The notes: generated from the sequence alone by a model not told the origin. Positions 15,308-24,016 are shown, counted from the first letter of the stretch. The stretch is DNA of 43,130 nt from Clostridia bacterium (GCA_017442155.1 JAFSAU010000007.1:1-43130); one strand, 5' to 3'. A program made the numbers and translations.

Positions 15308-16294
15308 TTAATCTATTTCGAGTGAATTTAATATGTTTATAGTTGATAAAATACGTTGTAATAATTCTGTGTAAATATCTTTTAGACGATCGTTTACCTT
15401 GTTAGTTGAACCAAAAAAATGCTTTCTGTTTTTCACGGTAGCTAATCTTCCTTGAGATATATCGGGAAATAGCATATATCTTTCTGTAATTGTATTGTTC
15501 TCAACTTTTGCAAAAGCACGTGGATTCAATTCCCATGTCCCGTTGTGAACAACTTCGTTTCTCAATGATTCAATTGTAGTTGTTAATTCACAATCTTCAA
15601 ATATTGTTCCGGCAACATCTGGTAACGACAGAGAATTTCTATCGCCCCATAATTTGTTGGTACTTTTTAATTTTTTATATGCATTAAATGTTGTGTGGTG
15701 ATTAAAAAGTTCATAAGAGATTTTGCATAATATATCTAAAGCTGAATAGGCTTTTGTGAAAAAGCTTTCTAATGTTGAAGAAAGATATCTTACGGTGTTC
15801 GATGTAACCATATAAATTGAATTTGCATATCCATCCGTTGATTTGATTAAATCAATTTTGGGTAATTGTATATAATAGTTTATAAAAAGGCTCTCTATTC
15901 CGATTATATGATTTTGAAGTGAGTCGATTAAAAATTCACAATCAATCAAATATATGTGTCTGAATATATCAGGCATTTTATTGTCGTCAAGAACGCTGAT
16001 TAGATGTGCATACTGCTCGGAAGTAATGTCAATACTTGATTCATAACCTCCATATAACAGGAATTCGGGTAGTATTGTAGCTGCAGTATAATATTTATTC
16101 GTGTCAGTAAACAACAAATTTCGAAATTTATCACGTAAGGAGCGCAAGGCAGAGTTTATTTCGAACTGAATCTCATCTCCAGGATAAACATACCTGTCTG
16201 ATGCGGCATCGATTTCCTGAATCCAAAAATCAACGGTATCTGTGTTAATGAAAGGAACATCTAATTTTGTTCCGTTTTGCATATAAGTAATCAA
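15308..16294 (-). CDS. HEPN-like protein of unknown function
   Basis: A 328-residue helical protein. At residues 245-250 it has RNEVVH, an exact R-N-x3-H motif of HEPN domains, many of which are RNases in toxin and defence systems. The region before it (about 165-240) is helical, as expected. The N-terminal half matches nothing recognised. The TTG at 16294 follows GGTGGTG; an ATG at 16282 is the alternative start. It lies 24 bases after the DUF6076 gene on the same strand, so both probably form one operon facing the Kiwa operon. No obvious antitoxin accompanies it unless the DUF6076 protein has that role. Confidence 0.6.
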   Translation of the reverse strand: MITYMQNGTKLDVPFINTDTVDFWIQEIDAASDRYVYPGDEIQFEINSALRSLRDKFRNLLFTDTNKYYTAATILPEFLLYGGYESSIDITSEQYAHLISVLDDNKMPDIFRHIYLIDCEFLIDSLQNHIIGIESLFINYYIQLPKIDLIKSTDGYANSIYMVTSNTVRYLSSTLESFFTKAYSALDILCKISYELFNHHTTFNAYKKLKSTNKLWGDRNSLSLPDVAGTIFEDCELTTTIESLRNEVVHNGTWELNPRAFAKVENNTITERYMLFPDISQGRLATVKNRKHFFGSTNKVNDRLKDIYTELLQRILSTINILNSLEID

Positions 16295-16318
16295 AATTAC
16301 ACCACCATTTGAAAGCTA

Positions 16319-17260
16319 TTATCTAAAATCATCAAGCCAGGTTTGGAACTGTTCGAGGGTGATTTCACCGTTATAGCATTTCTTTCGTTCTGCACGGGCG
16401 GTTTTACCGAACTCTTTAAACTCTTCCTTGGTGATAAGTTTTGCTCTCTGACGGGAATCCATACGACGGTAAGCCGTGATATATGCCTTATGGATAGCAT
16501 CGTCTTTATGGACAATGTCAAAGGTTTTAAGTGCACCGATTTCGCTACAAGGCTTTGTTTCACCGGGCATAATTCTTTCACAGTATTCGCTGTTGATACG
16601 ACCACGGGGGATAAAGTATTCACCACAGCATTTACATGGCTTAAACTTAATCTTATTTACAAGCATAAGCATTATATCAAAGCGAATTACATCGTCTATC
16701 GTTTCTAAAGGATATACAACTACATCTTCATTCGCATCAAAGTAGGATTCAAAATTGAAATTAAACAGCTTGCTCTCTTCACAGTGCTTCGTAAAGCGCT
16801 GAGGTAGGGAGCCTTTTTTATCTTTAATAACCTTATCTAAATAGAATTTGATTTCTGTCTTTTTCTGCTCTATGCTATCAAGCATTGTATTAAGGAATTT
16901 ATCAAAGTATTTTTCAGAACCTTTTTTCGGTGCAGTAAAATCGCTTCCGAGGAAAGTCGTAAACTCGTTGCTGCCATTGCAGAGATAATCAATAAAAGAA
17001 GCAATATATACGGTTAAGTAGCTATTCTTATCAACATAAGCAACGGACTTTTTAATTGCATGCTCTGTGCCACCTCCGCCGTAGGCTATCACTATATCTG
17101 TAAAAATTGTTCTCAGCATATCTCCATCAATCCAGAGAAAGTCAAAAAGAGCTTTACCGGAAACAGTGCTGACAACTGTTTCTTCTATATTATTAAATTT
17201 TAATTTGTATGAGGTTTGGTTGCCATTAGCAAAGCCAAGGATTTTAGTGTTTTCTTTCAT
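16319..17260 (-). CDS. DUF6076-like protein with cysteine motif
   Basis: A 313-residue protein resembling DUF6076 proteins of Firmicutes. The N-terminal 190 residues are mixed alpha/beta without a known motif. In the C-terminal part (about 205-240), CKCCGEYFIPRGR is followed by YC and a further Cys, a zinc-binding arrangement, then basic helices. This part resembles short zinc-finger regions of CGNR and similar DNA-binding proteins. The ATG at 17260 was chosen because GGGGTG precedes it; the frame is open further upstream but without a ribosome site. It has its own strong promoter (17304-17332) and leads into the HEPN gene. Function unknown. Confidence 0.6.
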   Translation of the reverse strand: MKENTKILGFANGNQTSYKLKFNNIEETVVSTVSGKALFDFLWIDGDMLRTIFTDIVIAYGGGGTEHAIKKSVAYVDKNSYLTVYIASFIDYLCNGSNEFTTFLGSDFTAPKKGSEKYFDKFLNTMLDSIEQKKTEIKFYLDKVIKDKKGSLPQRFTKHCEESKLFNFNFESYFDANEDVVVYPLETIDDVIRFDIMLMLVNKIKFKPCKCCGEYFIPRGRINSEYCERIMPGETKPCSEIGALKTFDIVHKDDAIHKAYITAYRRMDSRQRAKLITKEEFKEFGKTARAERKKCYNGEITLEQFQTWLDDFR

Positions 17261-17303
17261 AATACACCCCTTCAATAAACGAATATAAATAATTCTTATA
17301 AGT

Positions 17304-17332
17304 ATTATATCACGTCGTTTTTGAAAAGTCAA
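17304..17332 (-). promoter_or_regulatory. Sigma-A promoter of the DUF6076-HEPN operon
   Basis: On the minus strand TTGACT (17332-17327) and TATAAT (17309-17304) are separated by 17 bases. Transcription would start about 35 bases ahead of the DUF6076 ATG. Confidence 0.8.
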
Positions 17333-17377
17333 TATAAAAGCATAAAACGATTATAGAAAAATATTTTTAAAATATGC

Positions 17378-17406
17378 TTGACAAATAAAAACCATGGTGA
17401 TATACT
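17378..17406 (+). promoter_or_regulatory. Sigma-A promoter of xis-int, with possible operator
   Basis: TTGACA at 17378-17383 and TATACT at 17401-17406 are 17 bases apart. Downstream, GACGAT (17413-17418) and ATCGTC (17439-17444) form a spaced inverted repeat that could bind a regulator such as the excisionase itself. The promoter is divergent from the one at 17304-17332, only about 45 bases away. Confidence 0.7.
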
Positions 17407-17487
17407 ATAAACGACGATAGAGAAACGCAAATAAAATAATCGTCTAATATAATCGGTGTAAAAATACTGAAGGAAGGAGGTAATAGT

Positions 17488-17682
17488 ATGAACGTATTGA
17501 ATTACACACAGAAGTTAAAGCATTATCCTGATGTGCTCACGTCGGATCAGGCAGCTGAAATTCTTAATGTCAGCAAGAAAACGCTTTATATGGCAATTAA
17601 GAAAAAGGAACTGCACGCCGTGAAGATTGGACGAGAATACAGGATAGTGAAGTCAAAACTTGTAGAAATGTTAGTATCGTAA
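17488..17682 (+). CDS. xis: Excisionase-like DNA-binding protein
   Basis: A 64-residue protein that is almost wholly one winged helix-turn-helix of the excisionase/MerR type: LTSDQAAEILNVSKKTLYMAI at about residues 18-38, then ELHAVKIGREYRI and a final helix. Excisionases bend the attachment site and steer the integrase toward excision. It is preceded by AAGGAGGT and ends 11 bases before the integrase start, so both share the promoter at 17378. Confidence 0.8.
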   Translation: MNVLNYTQKLKHYPDVLTSDQAAEILNVSKKTLYMAIKKKELHAVKIGREYRIVKSKLVEMLVS

Positions 17683-17693
17683 GGAGGATTTTT

Positions 17694-18872
17694 ATGAAAA
17701 AGGAAATTAAAGTTTCCGGACACCTGGAGGTTATCAAGGGTATTTATCATATGAAACTCTCCTGGGTGTCTGCGGAAGGAAAAAGACAACGAAAATCAAA
17801 AAGCACAGATCTCCCGGCAAGGGGAAACAAGAAAAAAGCTCAAGATATGCTGATTGATTTTCAACGTGAACAAGAGGCGAAGCTTGTAGCTATGGGAAAC
17901 AGCGCAAAGGACATACTTTTCACCGATTATATGAAACAATGGCTGGAAAAGACCAAGCTACATATTCAACCTACCACAATTGATGGTTATGAGGATAATG
18001 TCAACGGAATAATTATTCCATACTTTGAACCTATGAAATTAAAACTTCGGGAGGTTACACCTAAGCATATTCAGGATTTCTATACTGAACAGCGAAAGAG
18101 AGTTAAGGGCTCAACTGTAAAAAGCTATCATGCAAATATTCACAAAGCCTTTAGGGATGCAAGAAAACTACAGTTAATTGATACAAATCCTATGGAATGT
18201 GTAGATCCTCCAAAAAAGGAACCATATCATGGGAAAACCTATACCGTTGAGGAAACGCAAAAAATACTGGCAGCAATACATGATACGATTTACGAAATCC
18301 CTATAACCTTGATGTTGTTCTATGGACTTCGACGTGAAGAAGCACTTGGACTGAAATGGTCTAATGTTGACTTCGAAAATGATATTATTTTGATTGCGCA
18401 TACAGTTACAGAAGCAAGAAAAGATGGTCATAAAAAATTAAGTAAACGGGATAAGGTAAAAACCGATAGCAGTTATCGTTCCTTGCCTCTTGTTGAACCA
18501 ATTAAAGTGTTGCTTTTGAAAAAGCAGGAAAGCATTAAGGAATTCAAAAAGCTTTTCAGAAAAGGCTATCATTACGGCGACTCAGATTATGTATGCGTTA
18601 ATGAACTCGGAAATTTAATTAAGCCGAGAACTCTGTCTGATAATTTTAAAAGAATTACCGGACAGAACAAAATAAGAAAATTAAGACTTTACGATTGCCG
18701 GCATACTGCAGCAAGCTTAATGCTTAAGAATGGTATAAACATGAAGCAGATACAGCTGATGCTGGGACATAGTGATTATGCAACAACTGCAAACATTTAT
18801 TCTCACCTTGATTATACTGATAAATTATCAGCTACGGAAACGATGACAAATATAATTTTTGGAGAGAGTTAA
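17694..18872 (+). CDS. int: Tyrosine integrase of the element
   Basis: A 392-residue tyrosine recombinase. It has an arm-binding N-terminal region (about 1-60), a SAM-like core-binding domain (about 75-165, starting FTDYMKQWLEKTK) and a catalytic domain. Expected catalytic residues are Arg213 (YGLRREEALGL), Arg336 (LYDCRH), His359 (LGHSDYATT) and nucleophile Tyr369 (NIYSHL). The first His of the HxxR box is Tyr333 here, a substitution seen in related integrases of Firmicutes. AAGGAGG stands before the ATG. It lies at the right end of the element near the att site, and should catalyse integration into the tRNA-Ser(CGA) anticodon loop. Confidence 0.92.
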   Translation: MKKEIKVSGHLEVIKGIYHMKLSWVSAEGKRQRKSKSTDLPARGNKKKAQDMLIDFQREQEAKLVAMGNSAKDILFTDYMKQWLEKTKLHIQPTTIDGYEDNVNGIIIPYFEPMKLKLREVTPKHIQDFYTEQRKRVKGSTVKSYHANIHKAFRDARKLQLIDTNPMECVDPPKKEPYHGKTYTVEETQKILAAIHDTIYEIPITLMLFYGLRREEALGLKWSNVDFENDIILIAHTVTEARKDGHKKLSKRDKVKTDSSYRSLPLVEPIKVLLLKKQESIKEFKKLFRKGYHYGDSDYVCVNELGNLIKPRTLSDNFKRITGQNKIRKLRLYDCRHTAASLMLKNGINMKQIQLMLGHSDYATTANIYSHLDYTDKLSATETMTNIIFGES

Positions 18873-18884
18873 TGTATAAGTTTA

Positions 18885-18913
18885 GGGCAAATCAAGGCAG
18901 ATTTGGGCAAAAC
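18885..18913 (+). promoter_or_regulatory. Putative integrase arm sites, inner right
   Basis: GGGCAAATC at 18885-18893 and GGGCAAAAC at 18905-18913 match the repeats at the left end. The second lies within TTTGGGCAAAACGA, identical over 14 bases to 2134-2147. They stand just downstream of the integrase gene. Confidence 0.5.
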
Positions 18914-18937
18914 GAAGCCTGGATTAGACAAAGTAAA

Positions 18938-18965
18938 TGCGGGTTTGCAAACCTGCAAACCCGCA
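18938..18965 (-). terminator. Hairpin terminator of the intact tRNA-Ser
   Basis: Twelve-base perfect arms (18938-18949 and 18954-18965) enclose AACC. On the minus strand the hairpin starts 8 bases past the tRNA 3' end and is followed by TTTACTTTG, a moderately T-rich tail. On the plus strand it also lies behind the integrase gene but lacks a T-run there. Confidence 0.6.
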
Positions 18966-18972
18966 TAAACAC

Positions 18973-19061
18973 TGGCGGAGTGGGTGGGATTCGAACCCAC
19001 GGACGGTTGCCCGTCAACTGATTTCGAGTCAGTCCCGTTATGACCACTTCGATACCACTCC
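18973..19061 (-). tRNA. tRNA-Ser (anticodon CGA), intact, inside the element
   Basis: Read on the minus strand, the 89 bases fold completely: acceptor GGAGTGG/CCACTCC, D arm, anticodon stem ACTGA/TCAGT with loop CTCGAAA (anticodon CGA, reading UCG), a long variable arm (GACGG/CCGTC type) as in serine tRNAs, T arm GTGGG/CCCAC, discriminator G and encoded CCA. It lies between the two groups of putative right arm sites and inside the 19224 junction, so it appears to travel with the element and to replace the tRNA-Ser gene the element splits. It differs from both split halves in acceptor and anticodon stems. It has a possible promoter and a terminator of its own. Confidence 0.93.
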
Positions 19062-19075
19062 AGATATGAAATTGT

Positions 19076-19105
19076 TTTATATGTCAGCCCTGACAAATTT
19101 GGCAA
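19076..19105 (-). promoter_or_regulatory. Possible promoter of the element-borne tRNA-Ser
   Basis: On the minus strand TTGCCA (19105-19100) and TATAAA (19081-19076) are separated by 18 bases, 15 bases ahead of the tRNA. This would give a leader of about 8 bases. It overlaps the arm-site repeats and a TGTCAG/CTGACA palindrome (19082-19095). Confidence 0.45.
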
Positions 19106-19137
19106 AATGATATTTAAGGCAAATATCAGGGCAAAAC
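19101..19137 (+). promoter_or_regulatory. Putative integrase arm sites, outer right
   Basis: GGCAAAAT (19101-19108), AGGCAAAT (19117-19124) and GGGCAAAAC (19129-19137) repeat the arm motif on the chromosome-side flank of the intact tRNA. They place this flank, and so the tRNA, within the element's attachment region. Confidence 0.45.
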
Positions 19138-19223
19138 AAGCAAAAGTTAGTTAAAAATAAAATTACAAAAACCGCATAAAATCAAGGGTTTCAGGCTACG
19201 GGAGTTCCGTTAGATGTAGAAGC

Positions 19224-19263
19224 TTTCGAGTCATGTCCGTTATGACCACTTCGATACTTCTCC
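19224..19263 (-). pseudogene. tRNA-Ser 5' half, right junction (attR) of the element
   Basis: On the minus strand this begins GGAGAAG (acceptor 5' strand), continues through a D arm identical in its core to that of the intact tRNA (TATCGAAGTGGTCATAACGG), then CATGA and the loop CTCGAAA, and stops. The next bases (GCTTCTAC) do not pair with CATGA. The 3' strand TCATG that pairs perfectly is at the left junction, 17 kb away. It lies just downstream of tadA and is therefore the remains of a chromosomal tRNA-Ser(CGA) gene. Confidence 0.8.
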
Positions 19264-19286
19264 ATATATAATTTTTCAGGAATAGG

Positions 19287-19697
19287 CTATAGGCTACGAC
19301 GTTTTTGAAAGAAGTCCTGCAAAAGCTGTGTACAAGCATCTTCTTCGATGCCACAATACGTTTCCGGGGATTGGGGAGACGGTGCATCCTGGGGTTTGAA
19401 AGCACCGAAATACAAGCGTCGGATACGGGCTTCGCGAATTGCGGCCGTACACATGGGACACGGTTCCAGCGTAACATAGAGGTCACAGTCCGAAAGCCGC
19501 CAATCACCTAAAGCCTCTGCGGCGTGGCGGATGGCCAGAATCTCTGCGTGTGCTGTCGGGTCATGGGACGCCTCCTTACGGTTATGCGCCCGGGCGATAA
19601 TTTCGCCGCCGCGGACAATGACTGCACCAACCGGGATTTCAGAAGAACCGACAGCCTCTTTCGCGGCTTCCAGTGCGGCCTGCATAAACACGTTCAT
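19287..19697 (-). CDS. tadA: tRNA adenosine(34) deaminase TadA
   Basis: A 136-residue deaminase that converts adenosine to inosine at the wobble position of tRNA-Arg(ACG). The zinc site is clear: His50-Ala-Glu52, with Glu52 as the proton shuttle, and Pro79-Cys80-x2-Cys83. The N-terminus (VFMQAALEAAKEA, then EIPVGAVIV) is typical. The ATG at 19697 was chosen because AAAGGAG lies just upstream; the frame opens at 19724, before that ribosome site. It is the first chromosomal gene right of the element and reads toward the split tRNA-Ser, with 23 bases between. Confidence 0.93.
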   Translation of the reverse strand: MNVFMQAALEAAKEAVGSSEIPVGAVIVRGGEIIARAHNRKEASHDPTAHAEILAIRHAAEALGDWRLSDCDLYVTLEPCPMCTAAIREARIRRLYFGAFKPQDAPSPQSPETYCGIEEDACTQLLQDFFQKRRSL

Positions 19698-19792
19698 TAC
19701 ACGCTTGCTCCTTTGCTTCAACATCTATAAATAATACCATATTTGAGTGAATTCGTCAACAGTTTTTTAAAAAAATGCGAAATATTTTTTGC

Positions 19793-20548
19793 CTATCCCA
19801 GCAAAATATCGCTGACGAGCATCAGGCAAAAGCCGGCAAGAAGGGCGTATGTAGCACCCCGCTGACTGCCGTGGGCATGCGTTTCGGGAATCATTTCATC
19901 GCTGATGACGTAGAGCATGGTCCCGCCTGCAAAAGCCAGGGCAAAGGGAAGAATGGCGGCAGAGACACTGGCGGCAAAATAGCCAATCAGTGTACCGACC
20001 ACTTCCACAAGTCCGGTGGCAAAGGCACATAAAAGTGTTTTTTGGGGCGAGATTCCGGCGGCCAGCATAGGACTGATAATGACCATGCCCTCCGGAATGT
20101 TCTGCAGGGCGATACCGCCGGCAATAAAGAGTGCCTCCGCCGTACTGCCGCTGCCGGCCCCTACACCTGCGGCAATCCCTTCAGGAAGATTATGTATGGC
20201 AATGGCCATCACGAACAGCAAAACACGGCTGCGACTTTGGATATCGGGGTGCGTTTCGTCCTCCGTGCCGGTCGGACGGTGAAGGTGGGGGACCAGCTTA
20301 TCCATGAGGTTCAGACAGGCCGCACCGACGAAAATACCCAGCAAGACAACCGGCAGTCCCGCTACGCCGCTTTGCTCCGCCGCCGGAAGAATCAGGCCAA
20401 GGACCGCAGCGGCCAGCATGACGCCGGCAGCAAAAGAAAGTACAATGTCATGGAATGCGTGGGTTATTTTTTTGAACAGAAAGCCAATAATGGCACCAAC
20501 AAGTGTTGCACCGCCGACACCGATGGCGGTTAAGAGTGCGATATTCAT
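19793..20548 (-). CDS. ZIP family metal transporter
   Basis: A 251-residue membrane protein of the ZIP family, which imports zinc and other divalent metals into the cytoplasm. It has eight expected helices. The metal-binding motifs are HNLPEGIAAGVG in helix IV and QNIPEGMVI in helix V. The loop between helices III and IV is short and acidic/histidine-containing (HLHRPTGTEDETH). The size fits bacterial ZupT-like members. An AGGAG precedes the ATG. It is followed by tadA on the same strand after about 95 bases. Confidence 0.9.
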   Translation of the reverse strand: MNIALLTAIGVGGATLVGAIIGFLFKKITHAFHDIVLSFAAGVMLAAAVLGLILPAAEQSGVAGLPVVLLGIFVGAACLNLMDKLVPHLHRPTGTEDETHPDIQSRSRVLLFVMAIAIHNLPEGIAAGVGAGSGSTAEALFIAGGIALQNIPEGMVIISPMLAAGISPQKTLLCAFATGLVEVVGTLIGYFAASVSAAILPFALAFAGGTMLYVISDEMIPETHAHGSQRGATYALLAGFCLMLVSDILLG

Positions 20549-20598
20549 AGTGTGTCTCCTTTATGTTTATTTTTTCGGATAATTATATTGCATCCATT

Positions 20599-21357
20599 TT
20601 ATCGGTTCATAGCAGAGGGAGAAGTACCAAAATGCTGTTTGAACACCTTTCCGAAATACAGGGGATCTTTATATCCAACCATTAGTGCGAGCTCCTTGAC
20701 TGTATTAAAACTTCCGCTGTCAATAATGGATTTGGCATAAGAAAATCGTTTGCCAACGATATAGTTTTTGGGGCTCGTCCCAAACCGTGCAATAAATATT
20801 TTTCTGAAATAGGTATTGGAAATACCACACAACCGATGAAGTGTATTCATTTTCAGGTCACAGTCATAGATGTGATGCTGTAGGTACGAAACTGCCGGTT
20901 CTATCATATTAAATTTCTTTTTATCTTCATATTGCAAGCTCTCCAGATTAGAAACATAGGAAAACAAACTGTACACCAGAGAAAGGCACTGGTATTTTTG
21001 ACTCGGACTGCCGAAATTCCACAAATCCGCAAAATGATGCATAATATAGTCGGCATCATAAAACTCTTTGATAGAATACCGGGACGGATGCACCGCTCCG
21101 AAATCACCGTCCATATTGATAATTGTGCCAACGGTATCTTCTTCAGATACTTTTTTGTATGTGTACCGGCTCCCCTTGGGTAAAAAAATCATTTCGCCTT
21201 CGTTTACCAATATGCTCCTATCCTCGAAAAAATATTGCATAGAACCAAAAACCCGAAAGCTGAAGCTATGCGCTTTCCTCGATTCAATTTTGCCGTAGGG
21301 TTTGCTTATTTTATGCAGGGTCGATAAAACTTTTAAATTTTCTATGTTTTCAAACAT
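20599..21357 (-). CDS. AraC family transcriptional regulator
   Basis: A 252-residue regulator with an N-terminal cupin-like sensor domain (about 15-85; YFEDRSILVNEGEMIFLPKG) and a C-terminal AraC DNA-binding domain of two helix-turn-helix units (about 150-250; LHRLCGISNTYFRKIF, then VKELALMVGYKDPLYFGKVFKQHFG). It is divergent from the MFS transporter gene 177 bases away, so it likely controls that gene in response to a small ligand. The ligand cannot be told from the sequence. Confidence 0.88.
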   Translation of the reverse strand: MFENIENLKVLSTLHKISKPYGKIESRKAHSFSFRVFGSMQYFFEDRSILVNEGEMIFLPKGSRYTYKKVSEEDTVGTIINMDGDFGAVHPSRYSIKEFYDADYIMHHFADLWNFGSPSQKYQCLSLVYSLFSYVSNLESLQYEDKKKFNMIEPAVSYLQHHIYDCDLKMNTLHRLCGISNTYFRKIFIARFGTSPKNYIVGKRFSYAKSIIDSGSFNTVKELALMVGYKDPLYFGKVFKQHFGTSPSAMNR

Positions 21358-21417
21358 ATATATTCACCGCTCTACACTTATCTTTATGCTTATTCTACCA
21401 TATTGCGGAATAAATTA

Positions 21418-21442
21418 CAATAAAACCGGGTAAATTTTATTG
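21418..21442. promoter_or_regulatory. Inverted repeat between the AraC and MFS genes
   Basis: CAATAAAA at 21418-21425 is mirrored by TTTTATTG at 21435-21442. It stands between the divergent AraC regulator and MFS transporter genes and could be an operator. A possible MFS promoter, TTTACA with TATATT 16 bases on, lies further right near 21474-21501. Confidence 0.35.
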
Positions 21443-21534
21443 CAAAAACTCCATATCGTTTCATTATTTCTATTTACAATCGCATTTATTCTGCTATATT
21501 ATATTAGAAAAAATGTGGAAAGAAGGAATTTGAG

Positions 21535-22845
21535 ATGGAAGAGCAAAACAGGAAGGGTTTTAAAATCAACTATGTTTGGGTGATTGTGGGGCTCTGCTTT
21601 CTGATGGTTGCGACGAGCCTCGGCCTCTGCAGCAGCGGCCGGAATTTATATTTAACTGCCATCACCGATGCTTTGCACATTCCCCGGGGTGCTTTTTCCC
21701 TCACCAATACCCTGCGGTTTTTTACAACCACGGTGGTCAATTTGTTTTTTGGTAAGCTTGTCTGTCGTTTTGGGACTAAAAAGCTCATTTGCGCAGGCTT
21801 TGTCTGCCTGATTTGTTTTGCATTGATAAATTCCTTCGCAACCAATCTGTTTGTTTTTTATCTGGGCAGTCTTTTTCTGGGAACGGGTCTCTCCTGGACA
21901 GGCACCACGATGACAAGTGCCATTGTACATAAATGGTGCAAGAGCAATAAAGGGACTGTAACCGGGGCCATTCTGGCGGCTAACGGTATCGGCGGTGCCA
22001 TTGCTGTACAGATTATTTCACCAATTATTTTTCAGGAGGGAAATCCCTTCGGGTACCGCACCTCCTACCACATGGTTTCAATTGTTTTAGTTGTTATGCT
22101 TTTGCTTATCGTTTTTCTGTACCGGGAAAAGCCGGAGGATGGAGGTGGAAACGAAGGTATTACAACCAAAAAACGTAAGGCAAGAGGTGAAGGCTGGGTG
22201 GGAATGCCTTATGCCACGGCCGTTCGGAAGCCGTATTTTTACCTGGCAATTCTGTGCATGTTTTTTACGGGCATGGCACTGCAGGGCCTTGGCGGTATCA
22301 GCTTTCCACATATGTACGATATTGGGATTGACGTAGGCTTTGTGGCTACGATTTCCAGTATAAGCAGTATTTTGCTGACAGTGTCTAAATTTTCTTCCGG
22401 CTTAATATATGACAGATTAGGAATGCGGATTTCTATGAACATCTGTTTCTTCTGTGCGTTTATTTCTATAACCGGGCTGATTTTGATTACCAATACGCCG
22501 GCCGGCCATGTCATTGCATTTGTCAGGGGTATATTCGGTTCTTTCGCCCTGCCGCTTGAAACCGTTATGCTTCCCCTTTTTGCGATGGAGCTGTTCGGTA
22601 ATAGGGAATATGAAAAATTTGTAGGCATTTTTGCTTCAGCCAGCACTGCCGGCTTCGCCATCGGCTCGCCCTTCGGGAATGTTTGCTACGACCTTTTTGG
22701 AAACTATACTCTTTCATTTTATGTGTTTGGCGGGATGCTGATTTTTGTCACAGTAGCCATGCAATATGTACTCTCTGCCGCGGGCCGTGACAGAAAAATA
22801 ATTGAAGAAACGGCATCCCGGCAGATGACTGCCTGTACTATGTAA
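21535..22845 (+). CDS. MFS transporter
   Basis: A 436-residue major facilitator with about 12 membrane helices in two halves joined by a basic cytoplasmic loop (about 200-220; TTKKRKARGEGW). The loop between helices 2 and 3 carries GKLVCRFGTKKL, the family's signature loop. It resembles the oxalate/formate and monocarboxylate-type transporters of anaerobes, but the substrate is not deducible. It is divergent from the AraC gene, the likely regulator. A GAAGGAA ribosome site precedes the ATG. Confidence 0.85.
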   Translation: MEEQNRKGFKINYVWVIVGLCFLMVATSLGLCSSGRNLYLTAITDALHIPRGAFSLTNTLRFFTTTVVNLFFGKLVCRFGTKKLICAGFVCLICFALINSFATNLFVFYLGSLFLGTGLSWTGTTMTSAIVHKWCKSNKGTVTGAILAANGIGGAIAVQIISPIIFQEGNPFGYRTSYHMVSIVLVVMLLLIVFLYREKPEDGGGNEGITTKKRKARGEGWVGMPYATAVRKPYFYLAILCMFFTGMALQGLGGISFPHMYDIGIDVGFVATISSISSILLTVSKFSSGLIYDRLGMRISMNICFFCAFISITGLILITNTPAGHVIAFVRGIFGSFALPLETVMLPLFAMELFGNREYEKFVGIFASASTAGFAIGSPFGNVCYDLFGNYTLSFYVFGGMLIFVTVAMQYVLSAAGRDRKIIEETASRQMTACTM

Positions 22846-22883
22846 ATCGGGGACTTGTCAAGCCCGGGAAATGCGGAAAAGTC

Positions 22884-22945
22884 AAAGGCTTCTCCCTATG
22901 TAAACACTACTTTCGCAGTGCTTACGCAGGGGGAAGCCTTTTTGT
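22884..22945. terminator. Bidirectional terminator between the MFS and HtrA genes
   Basis: AAAGGCTTC at 22884 onward pairs with GAAGCCTTT near 22933-22941, extended inward by a further imperfect stem. A T-run follows on the plus strand and A/T-rich sequence flanks the other side. The two convergent genes probably share it. Confidence 0.7.
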
Positions 22946-22963
22946 CTTTTATATGAGAAAATT

Positions 22964-24016
<1,053 letters not shown>

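Larger units (their letters stand above)
1972..19223 (+). mobile_element. Integrative element in the anticodon loop of tRNA-Ser(CGA), with a defence island
   Basis: The element is bounded by TTTCGAGT at 1964-1971 and 19224-19231. Next to these lie complementary halves of a tRNA-Ser gene. It carries a tyrosine integrase and excisionase at its right end, a replication initiator and MobC at its left, and about 12 kb of defence-type cargo between. A 14-bp motif, TTTGGGCAAAACGA, occurs near both ends (2134-2147 and 18902-18915), as expected for integrase arm sites. No relaxase, coupling protein or type IV secretion gene is present, so it is at most mobilizable with help from another element. The crossover position within the octamer is inferred. 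Confidence 0.75.

Noticed and set aside
18973..19061. The intact tRNA-Ser as the right attachment site
   Set aside because: Joining it to the left 3' half gives only 3 of 5 anticodon-stem pairs, whereas the fragment at 19224-19263 gives 5 of 5; arm-type repeats also continue beyond it.
18869..19105. A 78-residue minus-strand reading frame across the intact tRNA-Ser
   Set aside because: It is the tRNA gene, its terminator and its flank read as protein; no ribosome site or protein feature.
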